A stretch of DNA of 64,000 nucleotides from Sporisorium sorghi (lineage: Eukaryota; Basidiomycota; Ustilaginomycetes; Ustilaginales; Ustilaginaceae), in assembly GCA_023212695.1 (NCBI GenBank), contig JALCCG010000025.1, forward strand, positions 1 to 64,000, written 5' to 3'. The translations under genes were made by a program, and so were the position numbers. This document shows, in pieces, positions 32,228-42,883 of this stretch. Each line of letters starts with the position of its first letter. The first letter of the stretch is position 1. Below the pieces are notes generated by a model, which was not told the DNA's origin, did no database searches, and saw nothing but the letters and a program-made list of their open reading frames with translations.

Positions 32228-33196
32228 CTACTTTTTCCACAATCCCATCAGCTCCTTCTGCAGATCCCGCGCCCTGCGCTCCTTCTCCAGGCTCTGCGTG
32301 CTTCGCAAATGACCCACGACATCGCGTGTCTTGCCAAAGTACACCTCTTGAAGCTGGTTGCGCATCTTGGCCTCCATGTCCTCTATCATGCGGCCGACAT
32401 TCGACACATGCGTGACAAAGTCTGGCAGCGCATAGTCGGCCTCGGACTGACGCGTGAGGCTGCCTGCGATCTCGACGGTGCCGACCTTGGTGGAGGTGGG
32501 TTTGAGGTCCGTGGGCTCTTCGGCGGATTCGTCGCGGCGGATGAGGCTGAGCATGACGGTCGAGGTGAGTTTGTAGCTCGCGCTGACTCCCGTGGCGGAG
32601 GAAGAGGATTTGGAGCCGCCGCTGGCACGTTCGGTAGCTTCGAAGACGTGAATCGAGTCCCAGGCGCCAGAGATGCCGTTGGCGCCGTCCTGACCGATGG
32701 TCTTCTTGAGCAGCACAACGCCGGCAAAAGTGGAGGGTGCATGCGTGCCGCCCACCGTGGCACCGGGGAGCGAGCTTAGATCGCTGTCGAGATCCCAGAG
32801 GTAGACGCTCGAGAGCGCATTGTCGTAATACAGCCTTGCGTATGTCTCGAATGCATCGTTGGCCTTGAGCTCCAACGATCTCAGTGGGGCGCTGGGTCTT
32901 GTCCCTGGCTCGCCGTCGGCCGTGTCGTCGGCGCTAGGGCTGATGGGAGGGTGGTAGGTGTCCGAGATCCACGATCTCCAGCTGTCGCCATCTTTGTTGT
33001 AGTCGCAACAGAGATATTCTCGACCGGCGCCCTGTTTGGATTCGTCGAGCTTGACCTTGAGCGGCTGGTCGACCGAAGAGTAGAGATCGTCAGCGTATGA
33101 GGGGATGAGTTGGACGATCGAGTCGAGGTTCTGCTCCACCTTGGACGGCGGCAAGCGACGCAGCAAGTCGAGCGAGAGATCGAGTGGGTCCGTCAT
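32228..33196 (-). CDS. F-actin-capping protein subunit beta
   Basis: The 322-residue single-exon frame starts at 33196 with MTDPLDLSLDLLRRLPPSKVEQNL, the standard N-terminus of the family. Diagnostic blocks follow in order: SVDQPLKVKLDE, EYLCCDYNKDGDSWRSWIS, SSVYLWDLDSDLSSLPG, GAWDSIHVFE, SYKLTSTVMLSLIRRDE, AGSLTRQSE, IEDMEAKMRNQLQEVYFGKTRD. The beta subunit pairs with the alpha subunit to cap actin filament barbed ends at cortical patches. Compared with the animal protein of about 270-280 residues it has short Ser/Gly-rich insertions around residues 145 and 190. The C-terminal tentacle helix ends in ELMGLWKK. The alpha subunit gene is not in this window. Confidence 0.96.
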   Translation of the reverse strand: MTDPLDLSLDLLRRLPPSKVEQNLDSIVQLIPSYADDLYSSVDQPLKVKLDESKQGAGREYLCCDYNKDGDSWRSWISDTYHPPISPSADDTADGEPGTRPSAPLRSLELKANDAFETYARLYYDNALSSVYLWDLDSDLSSLPGATVGGTHAPSTFAGVVLLKKTIGQDGANGISGAWDSIHVFEATERASGGSKSSSSATGVSASYKLTSTVMLSLIRRDESAEEPTDLKPTSTKVGTVEIAGSLTRQSEADYALPDFVTHVSNVGRMIEDMEAKMRNQLQEVYFGKTRDVVGHLRSTQSLEKERRARDLQKELMGLWKK

Positions 33197-33406
33197 GGTG
33201 GATGATGAGCCGCAGCCGGTGCCTTCTAAATGAGTAACTGCAGCTTGTCGATGCGGTGGTGTTGAGGTACGATGACGAGTGAAGCTGCCTGAAAGGTGTT
33301 GAGAGCTTTGACGTGCGTGAGCTTTCTTGATCTTTGTCTAGAGAGCGGGCCGTGCGAGATCGGCCATGACACGCTTGCCGATCTGTGCTGGTTTCTCGAG
33401 ATCTGC

Positions 33407-33414
33407 TCACGTGA
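33407..33414. promoter_or_regulatory. palindromic E-box TCACGTGA
   Basis: The octamer TCACGTGA is the preferred site of the bHLH factor Cbf1 and related proteins, which activate sulphur-amino-acid genes in yeasts. It lies 211 bp upstream of the capping protein start and about 905 bp upstream of the sulfhydrylase start. Which gene it serves is unknown. Confidence 0.5.
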
Positions 33415-34209
33415 GAGCTATTTTTTCAAGATGTTAGGGTTGGGCAGGCACACACTAAGCGATTTTTCGCGCCTTTTTGAAATTACCCTTGTCCACGCTG
33501 TCTTGGACAGATCTCGCATGCAGACGAGAAGCAGCAGCAGCAGCAGCAGCATCAAAAGCACGCCATTCAGCGTCGTGATGGTGTGTCGGTGAACATTGAA
33601 AATCAGACGTGCCTTCCCGTAGCGCAAATGAAAAAACAGCTGCTGCTTGGTTGGCCCCGCAGCTGATGAACCCTGACAAGCACTGCAAGCACAGACCATT
33701 TTCAAGAAGATCTTGACTTGACTCTTGATTTTTGCTTTTGGCGGCAGTCTGGCGCTATAGAATCACAACCGAGGTCTGCGCTGTTCGAAATGAGCACAAC
33801 GAGAAGCCCGAGTCGAGTTGGTCACATTGGTAGGCGTCTTCAGGGTGAGAATGGGAGAAGATCGAGTGGGAGGAGGCAGAAAGAGGCGGCCGCGAAGAAG
33901 AAGAAAGAGTCGCATTCTCTTAGCACGCCACGGCGCTAGCATCTTTAGCCTTCGTCTCTGCCTCTCTGCACCTGGTGACTCTTTCTGCAATGGAAAGGGG
34001 AAAAAAAAAGTTGTTCTGCATGCTGGAGAGAGCACGTTGTCCGTTGCCTCCCCTTCTCAGACCGGTCCTTTGCCGCCTGTGCCAGAAGAGAAGAAAGTCG
34101 AAGGTCGCCGTGAAACATTGCCTGTCCTTGCCAGAGAGAGGACCAATGAGCAGCAAGCAGCAGCACAGATCAGCTCGAGAGGTGGTCCGCCCGCTTGGTG
34201 CTTCCCCTC

Positions 34210-34216
34210 TATAAAG
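34210..34216 (+). promoter_or_regulatory. TATA box of the O-acetylhomoserine sulfhydrylase gene
   Basis: TATAAAG lies 103-109 bp upstream of the start codon, followed by a pyrimidine-rich leader with no upstream ATG. This fits a strongly expressed or inducible TATA promoter. Confidence 0.65.
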
Positions 34217-34273
34217 ATCAAGTCTCCTGCCAAACCTCACGTCTTGCTTCTCTGCCACCATCCACTCCTTTGA

Positions 34274-35795
<1,522 letters not shown>

Positions 35796-36932
35796 AAAGA
35801 GAAGAAGTTGATACGACTCGATCAGAAGAAGAGCTTCTCAACAAGCTCAACAGCCTGGCAAAGAAGTCGTTGCTAGAATTCAATATCGCATGTATACCTC
35901 GAAGCGCTCTCTTATGAATCTCCACGCCTGCTACACTACAAATGCTCTTCCTCTCGTATGTATGTGCGACGAGACAGCCTCGGATGCTTGGAGTGAAAGG
36001 CGAGGCTCAGGACGACCATCTCAGAAGCGACGCTACGAAGAGATCGCCGATGTTGAATAAAAAATCCCATTTTTCTGGCTGAATTTCCGACAAAATGGCC
36101 TTGAATCCGTGTGCGTGGGCGTGTCTGCCAACCGGTGCGTTCTCGAGGGAAATTCAAGCCAGCCCCAAGAGGCGGACAGAGACACGCGAGATGATCCCCC
36201 GCGCTCTGTCTGCCCTCTCTCGACTCAATCTGCTGGCTGGCTGGCTGGGGAGGGAGAGGAGGGTGGGAAAAAAAAAATAAAATTTCGAGTCTTTACGCCC
36301 CGCTCTGTGAAGTCGTTTCGCTGCCGGCCCCTGTCTTTTTGCTAAAATCGCGTGTGTGTGTGTAGCTGCGATTTCGGTTGGAAACGCACCACACGCACAC
36401 GCACGCTCCGCTGTGTGTCTCAACACTAAAAACACCACAGTCAGCTGAGTGCGTCTTTGCAGCTCGACCTCCATCGTCTCGCTTCAATTTGATTGCTGAT
36501 CGCCATCCACGCTTCTTCCACCACCATCACCATCGTCTCTCGAGCAGGCTCTCATACTCTACCGTGTCATTCTTTACGCTCTTGATCGATCGTGGTTCAT
36601 CAACGGAACGCACAACGCGAGCGGAACCCCGACCAGAGCTCGCTGACGTGGCACCTCTACGCTCGTTTTCATACACTCTCTCGCGCACGCACAGCGGTGC
36701 AACTTGGATCGCATTCTCATACCCCCCTCCGGTCGCTGCGTTTTCGCTGGTGGACTGCATCTGATACCCTTTAGGTCTCAGCATCGAAATCTCGCGTGCA
36801 GTGGAGAACACCGCGCAACGCTTTCAAAGCACGCCTTTAGCCGGATAGCCTCCTCCTCTCGGCCACTCCCACGCTCTCACCCCAACCCAACACCCTAATC
36901 TCGCCTCGCCACGCTCCGGCGCATAATCCACG
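35796..36932. other. intergenic region between sulfhydrylase and ARF6 genes
   Basis: The gap contains the sulfhydrylase 3' flank with a possible AATAAA poly(A) signal at 36056-36061, a GT run near 36352-36364 and the C/T-rich ARF6 promoter and leader. No gene recognised. Confidence 0.6.
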
Positions 36933-37481
36933 ATGGGGTCGAGCCTAAGCCGCGCGATGGGCAAGATCTTCGGCAACAAAGAGATGCGCATTCTCATGCT
37001 TGGACTCGACGCAGCCGGTAAAACGACCATCCTATACAAACTCAAACTCAACCAATCCGTCACCACCATCCCGACGGTCGGATTCAACGTCGAAACCGTG
37101 CAGTACAAAAACGTCAAGTTCAACGTGTGGGACGTCGGGGGCCAGGACAAGATCCGCCCGCTCTGGCGGCACTACTACACGGGCACCCAGGGCCTGGTGT
37201 TCGTCGTCGACAGCCAGGACCGCGACAGGATCGATGAGGCGAGGCAGGAGCTGCACAGGATCATCGGGGACAGGGAGATGAGGGAGTGCTTGTTGCTTGT
37301 GTTTGCGAACAAGCAGGACTTGCCCGGTGCGATGAGCCCCGCAGAGGTGACGGAGAAGTTGGGCCTGCATAGGATGAGGGATCGGAGCTGGTTTGTTCAT
37401 CCCAGCTGTGCGACGAGTGGAGAGGGGCTGTATGAGGGGCTGAGCTGGCTGAGCCAGAATGTCTCGACGACCAAGAGCTGA
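36933..37481 (+). CDS. ARF6: ARF6-type small GTPase
   Basis: The 182-residue intronless frame starts [26 protein letters not shown], with Gly2 available for N-myristoylation. Nucleotide-binding elements are GLDAAGKT (P-loop, residues 24-31), switch [22 protein letters not shown] and the SCATSG box. The sequence tracks animal ARF6 very closely, including [41 protein letters not shown] and [11 protein letters not shown], more than ARF1. ARF6 works at the plasma membrane and endosomes in membrane recycling and actin control. The gene ends 271 bp before the stop codon of the convergent Ssh4/Ear1 gene. Confidence 0.95.
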   Translation: MGSSLSRAMGKIFGNKEMRILMLGLDAAGKTTILYKLKLNQSVTTIPTVGFNVETVQYKNVKFNVWDVGGQDKIRPLWRHYYTGTQGLVFVVDSQDRDRIDEARQELHRIIGDREMRECLLLVFANKQDLPGAMSPAEVTEKLGLHRMRDRSWFVHPSCATSGEGLYEGLSWLSQNVSTTKS

Positions 37482-37717
37482 TGCCGAGCTCAGCGGTGAG
37501 ATGGGGAGATGATTGGATTAATCACACAAACACACGCTGTCGCCACAAGCTCGCTGTTCAATTCAATACCCTTGTGTCCACTTGCCTCGCAAGCCCGCTC
37601 TCTCTCCAGCCTGAACACCCAACGCTTGCACATCAACTGACCCTAACGCATCACTCTCTCACACCCTCACACCCCACACCTTCACACGCAGTTCAAGATC
37701 AAGAGGCGACATGACCG

Positions 37718-37723
37718 AATAAA
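37718..37723 (+). terminator. candidate poly(A) signal for ARF6
   Basis: AATAAA lies about 237 bp after the ARF6 stop codon and 30 bp before the Ssh4/Ear1 stop codon on the other strand. The two transcripts may therefore overlap at their 3' ends. No cleavage data are available. Confidence 0.4.
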
Positions 37724-37752
37724 AAACACAACATTCCAAACCAAAACCTCAC

Positions 37753-40014
37753 TCACGCACGACTGCTCGCCGAGCTGCTCCCGCTACTACTTCCAGCGCT
37801 GACACCGTTTCCACTCCTGCTACCCGCCGACGAAGCCGTACTCGACGACGCCGTCGACGTCCTCCCCCCACTCGCACCACGCAGACCCAACCAGCTCGCC
37901 CAGCCCTGCACACTCCAATCCGCACCTTCGCCCCTCGCCCTGCTGTTCCTCGCCGTGTTCTGCCGCAGCATCCTCTCGTACTCCGCCTCCGACAGCCCTG
38001 CACCGCCATACCCTGCCCCATACCCGCCCGCCCCCGGACTCGGCTGCGGCGACGGATTGGCATGGTTGATGGGCTGCAGCAGCCCGCGGTCGCTCAGCAT
38101 GCCGAGCACGGCGTTGGCCAGCTGATGCGTCCTCCCCGATCCACGACGTGCCTGGTGGTGCGCGGCAGAGGTGCCGCCGAGCGCGCCGTGCTGCACCGCC
38201 GTAGCGTACGAGGGCGGCGAGTGGTTCGATGACGACGGGAGCGGTTCGGCGGGAGACGGGGGCGTGGCAGGGAAGTACGAGTCTTCGGCTGCAGCGCTGC
38301 CGCCTCGTGTCGATGCATCCGACAGCGAGTGGAGCGAGATGTCAAGACGGTGCGGCGTGGGCGGATTGGGCGGGCTGCCGTCGGACGAATCTTCCAGCTC
38401 CATGGGTCTGCTCATCGGTCGTGGCGCTTCCAACGCTTGTCCACCGGGACGCAATGAAGAAGTTCTCGCCGGTGCTGGCGAGGACGTGCCCGCCGCTTGA
38501 TGGCTCGGCGGACGGCTGTGCGAAGATGAAGGCGAGCGCTCCTCGTACGGCGAAATAGGCGGAGGAGGCGATTCCGCCCTCCCAGGCGCAGCGGCGGACG
38601 ACGATGTAGCTGCGTTTGCATCCGCCGAGCTGCCCTGCCCACTCTCCATAAGAATTGTGCCACGCTCCTGACCATACGCAGGCGGCGGGGCGAGCGTTCC
38701 AACCATAGGTGCCAACCCCCACTTTTTCACGTTGGCCTCGATGAAGACAAAGCCGGCCTGACCGAGGTTGACGTGGATCTCGCAGGCGCCATCGGCACCC
38801 ACAGTGGGGAACAAGTTGTAGCGGTTGAGACCAATAAAGGCATCCTCCAGTCGCTTGCCGTTGCGGGTGAAAAAGACAGTACCGGTGCGTGGACGATAGC
38901 CGATGCCAATCACATCGCCCTGACCGTAAGCGGGACCGTAGGACTGTGCTGCAAAGGGATAGTTGTGACACTTGAAGCCGTCACTCGAGAAATAGCCGAT
39001 CGAGTACTTAGACCATCCAGGCAGACGGAATTGCGGGTAGGGCTTCGTGGTGAGCCCCACGGCGACGTTGGTCGAGTCGGGCTTGTTGAACATCTTGACC
39101 TCCCAATAGTACACCTCGTTGATCTTGGGCAACGGCAGATTGCTCTGCACGCAAACACCTCCTCCCTCCTGCGGCGCCATGCCCTCGCCGTCTGCAATGA
39201 AGGTGATCTCGGTGCGCGCCTCGACAAAGACCGACGGGTTGCTCTCGTAGTCCGGGTCAAAGGACCATGCGCTGACGCCCTTTTCCTGGATGCTGAGGAA
39301 CTGGCTGAGCGTGATGTCTGTGGATTGGGTACCTGGTGGATAGGCGAGGATCCAGTCCTTGGCGCGACGATAGCCGCGCTGAACAGGCTCTTCGACGGTT
39401 TCGAGCCAGCGCTGCTCGATGCCATCCAGACCGCCTGTACCTTCAAGCTCCTCCTCGCGACCGACGTCGAGCGGGCCGTCAGAGTCACCGAGCGAGATGC
39501 GTGCCTTGCGCCTGACGACAATGACGAGGATGATGAAGAGGAGGAGCAAAAACAGCAAGGTGGAGAGGAGGATGAGGAGCGGAAGGAGCAGCGCTAGCGT
39601 GTCGTCTGCAGTAGGTGGGCGTTGGTAGACGGGCTCGTCTGGAATGTGGACAATGTCAAACGGTTTGACGGTAGGACTGGGATCCTGAGCGTGACCGATG
39701 GATTTGAGCTGCTGATTGAACATGCGCTCGCCGGACATGCCAAAGGGACGCTTGAAGCGTGGTTTTGTGGCGGGCAGGACAGCGTCAAAGATGTCGTTGT
39801 CGTCGCCCGAGTGGCGGTCGTCGTCAGTGAAGGTGAGAAGGGCATCCATGTCGAGGACGGACTGGCGAAAGGCGCCGGGGTTTGGTTGAGATCTGGATCT
39901 AGTTGAGGAAAAAAGAGAGTTTGTGGATGGGTCTATTGGTGAGGATGTCGAAGATGATGAAGGCGAGTGCCTCGACCCGGACGATGCCGAGTCGTCGTTG
40001 CGAGCGTTCTGCAT
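37753..40014 (-). CDS. Ssh4/Ear1-like endosomal Rsp5 adaptor with SPRY domain
   Basis: The frame encodes 753 residues. One hydrophobic span lies at about residues 140-167 (LLLPLLILLSTLLFLLLLFI), followed by basic VVRRKAR. A SPRY domain follows at about 250-435, with YYWEVKMFNKPDSTNVAVGL, YSIGYFSSDGFKCH and GDVIGIGYRPRTGTVFFTRNGKRLEDAF. This layout matches Ssh4/Ear1, which recruit the ubiquitin ligase Rsp5 to cargo at endosomes and vacuoles. Two PPxY motifs for Rsp5 WW domains are present: PPAY (444-447) and PPSY (600-603). The C-terminal 300 residues are Ser/Pro/Ala-rich. The gene is divergent from the bZIP gene and convergent with ARF6. Confidence 0.92.
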   Translation of the reverse strand: MQNARNDDSASSGSRHSPSSSSTSSPIDPSTNSLFSSTRSRSQPNPGAFRQSVLDMDALLTFTDDDRHSGDDNDIFDAVLPATKPRFKRPFGMSGERMFNQQLKSIGHAQDPSPTVKPFDIVHIPDEPVYQRPPTADDTLALLLPLLILLSTLLFLLLLFIILVIVVRRKARISLGDSDGPLDVGREEELEGTGGLDGIEQRWLETVEEPVQRGYRRAKDWILAYPPGTQSTDITLSQFLSIQEKGVSAWSFDPDYESNPSVFVEARTEITFIADGEGMAPQEGGGVCVQSNLPLPKINEVYYWEVKMFNKPDSTNVAVGLTTKPYPQFRLPGWSKYSIGYFSSDGFKCHNYPFAAQSYGPAYGQGDVIGIGYRPRTGTVFFTRNGKRLEDAFIGLNRYNLFPTVGADGACEIHVNLGQAGFVFIEANVKKWGLAPMVGTLAPPPAYGQERGTILMESGQGSSADANAATSSSAAAPGRAESPPPPISPYEERSPSSSHSRPPSHQAAGTSSPAPARTSSLRPGGQALEAPRPMSRPMELEDSSDGSPPNPPTPHRLDISLHSLSDASTRGGSAAAEDSYFPATPPSPAEPLPSSSNHSPPSYATAVQHGALGGTSAAHHQARRGSGRTHQLANAVLGMLSDRGLLQPINHANPSPQPSPGAGGYGAGYGGAGLSEAEYERMLRQNTARNSRARGEGADWSVQGWASWLGLRGASGGRTSTASSSTASSAGSRSGNGVSAGSSSGSSSASSRA

Positions 40015-41333
40015 GTTGGTTCGATATTAAGTGAGAGTTGACGCAAATGAGAGGATGAAGGAAGTGGCTGGTACGAGCTAGGCCAGGAAAGGAGGCGCCA
40101 GCACCGCCATTCCTTTGAGAGAAAGTGGCAACGTTGTGAGCCAGGGTTGGTGCTGAAGGTGACAATAGTCGGCGGTGGTCGAAGGAAAGGCTGCACGGAT
40201 GGCAGGTCAAGCGAGTGAGTTGGTCTGAAAAGGCAGGACTCGATGGGGGAGTGCAGTCACTTCGCTGAGCACCGAGATTGTCCGCAGGTTGAACTGATGG
40301 AGATACACCAATAATAAAATAGGCGCCGATGCAAGTCGGGTCGGTAGGTGGAAGGAGTGTCGATGAAAGGCAGTTGATGATGGTGACGAGGAATGATGAG
40401 GCGATTGCGAGTGTCTGGAAATGACGAGGCTCCGATAACAATACAGTAGCAAAAGAGGCTCGAGATCAGTCAAAAAAGAAAGGGGAGCCATACTGCGACT
40501 CCAAGGCATTTTTGGCAGCTTTATTTCATCGACTCGATTCGATTCGACTCGACTCGCCCCGCTTGCCTGCTGTGCCTCTCTTTCTGTGCTCAATTGCGGC
40601 TGAGCGAGTAATCAGCTGCAGGGCGGTGCGGGGGCTGCGTCGAGGAAAATATCTCAAAAATCAGCACACTCTCTGCCACCATTTCGGCTTTTTCCCTGCT
40701 CAGCTCTGGTCACTCAGAGAGACAAGATTGCACACCGCTTGCACCCTTCGCCATTGCGGCAAAGCAAGCAAAGTACAGCTTGCAAGAGGTTGTTCGGATG
40801 CTTTCTTGGCCGAATCTTCCGCAAATGTAAGGTTAGGCTGGCCTGCATCAGGTCTGCAGCAGGCAACCGCAAGTTTAGCGAGCCGACAGCTTTTGGCCCG
40901 ATCCGGGCAGCCAGATCTCGATTTTTTTTGGGCTCAAGGGGGGGGGAAAAAAAAAAAAAAAACGCGCTGGTCGTCCAGATCTTGAATGCGTGAGCCTGAC
41001 TCAGCAGCCTTTCCTCTTCCTCCTCCTCCACCATCATCCTCAATTGCCGTTTCTCTCTTTCATCTCGACGGCAACCATCCTCTACGTTCAGCGTCTAACA
41101 CTTCTAGTATCCGGTCTAGGATCCTATTTCCAAGCACCTACGAGCGCTCGCGATCCATCCATCCGCGCAAAAAGATCCACTTGGACGTCGTCGACGCGTC
41201 TCGCTACTGTTGAAACCCTTTTCGGACCCTCTAGCTCCACCTTCGAGCGCCATTCTCTCGACCCTAGGCTGCGCCGCACTTCTCACATACAAGACCCACT
41301 CGACGAGCCGCAAACCACCACCCAGCCCCGACC
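40015..41333. other. divergent promoter region between Ssh4/Ear1 and bZIP genes
   Basis: The 1.3-kb region should hold two promoters. It contains short TCGAT/TCGAC direct repeats near 40527-40555 and a G9A16-type tract. The 230 bases before the bZIP ATG are C-rich and may be its leader. No gene recognised. Confidence 0.6.
40938..40962. repeat. G9 run abutting an A16 run
   Basis: Nine G pass directly into about sixteen A, with a shorter T-run just upstream. The tract is about 370 bp upstream of the bZIP start codon. Confidence 0.9.
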
Positions 41334-42794
41334 ATGGACGCCAAACCCGCTGCTCAGCAGCACACTCAAGACGCCAACGACGACTTCAACTGTAAGTATC
41401 CACCCTCAGCCTGACAGCGCATGACTAAGCGTCCACCTTGCGACCCTGACTGACATTTTTTGGACATCTTCGCCAAATTCACAGCGTCCGAGTATACCCA
41501 CAGCAACCTCGACCCGGCTGTCAGCGCTAACGAGCAGCAACACTCAGAAGCATCGGCTTCTGCCGCTCAAAATGATGCAGCGCAGAACGGTACCTCCGAC
41601 GCCGCCGCAGCAGCCGCCATGCACGATGCCAGCCACACGAAGGCCATGGAAGCCGTGATGCAGCTCGCGCAGGCCGCGTCGCAGCAGCAGTATGACCAGC
41701 AGCACTCCACCCACGCCGAGGACGAGCTGCAGCACCAGCACCACGCGCACGTCGAGAACCCGGATGTTCATCATGACGCGCTGCCTGTCTCCAATGCCGA
41801 GGACACGAGTGTTGCCGGCGGGGAGAAGCGGGGCAGCAAGCGGCGGGCGTCGATGGTGCAGCAGGCCGGGGCGCGCGGGAGGCGGGCGAGTAAGGCGGCG
41901 AGGGGCGAGGAGGACGATGTTGCTGCTGCGGCAGCGGCTGCGGCTGTAGCGGCTGCTGCGGCGGAGAGTGGCGAGGGAGGGCAACTGCCGTTCCCCGAGT
42001 CGTGGTCGCAGGGCGATATCCCGGCAGAGATTCAGAAGACGTACCAGCAGCACCTGGCTCAAGCGCAGGCTAACCTCCAATCCACCACCGCCTCCGGCTC
42101 CCCGCCCACCGACGACCCCTCCACCACCACCACCACCACCACCACATCCGCAAACTTCAAACCAACGCGCCAACTATCCACCTCGAAGCGCGCCGCGCAG
42201 AACCGCGCTGCACAACGCGCGTTCCGCGAGCGGCGCGACAAGTACGTCAAGGTGCTCGAATCCAAAGCCGCGCGCCTGGAGACCGCGATTCGCGTCGCGA
42301 GCGAGTGCAAGCGGCGCTACGCCGAGGCGCTCCACACTGTCGACGGGTTGAGGCAGGACAACCACACGCTGCGGGTGGCGTTGGCCGCGCTGAGTGGGAC
42401 GAGTGTGGACGCGCAGCCGCCGCCCGTGACGACCAAGGACGAGATGCTCGCGGGCTTGCCGCAGATTCCGGTGCTGACGACCGAGGAGGAGGAGGCGGTG
42501 CTGGCGGGCGTGCAGGGTGGCGGGGGTGGGGGAAGTGGGAGTGGGGGGTGTGGGGCAGGAGCGCAGAGTCTGGATAGCTTGAGCGCGGTCGCGGCGGCTG
42601 CGGCGGCGGCGGTGGATAGCGGTGCTGCGGGCGAGGGCGAGCAGGGCGGCGAGTCTCAGACAGCACCGTCGTCGGCTGCGGACGATGCGTCCAAATCCAC
42701 CTCGAGCGTTGCACTTCCCCAACCACCTACCACCACCACTGCTGCTCCAGCCACAGCCGCCTCGCCACCTCCCGCCGCAGCAGCCGCTCAATGA
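41334..42794 (+). CDS. Yap/AP-1-type bZIP transcription factor, two exons
   Basis: Exon 1 is 41334-41391 and exon 2 is 41485-42794, giving 455 residues. The 93-bp intron begins GTAAGT and ends TTCACAG. The spliced N-terminus reads MDAKPAAQQHTQDANDDFNS. The basic region (about residues 251-275) is TSKRAAQNRAAQRAFRERRD, containing the N-x-x-A-Q-x-x-F-R pattern of the fungal Yap/Pap1 family. A leucine-zipper-like helix follows (KYVKVLESKAARLETAI), and the family prefers TTAC-TAA-type sites. Flanking regions are Ala/Gln/His- and Gly/Ser-rich. I see no Cys-rich redox domains like those of Yap1 and no HapX-type N-terminal motif, so target pathway is uncertain. It ends 89 bp from the Snt2 stop codon. 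Confidence 0.92.
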
Positions 42795-42883
42795 TCCACA
42801 CACCGTCATTCATCGAATTGTATCGCTTTGCATTTTGTAATGGCATGCTTAGGGTCGCATTGTGCTTTCTTGGAGCGCGATCT

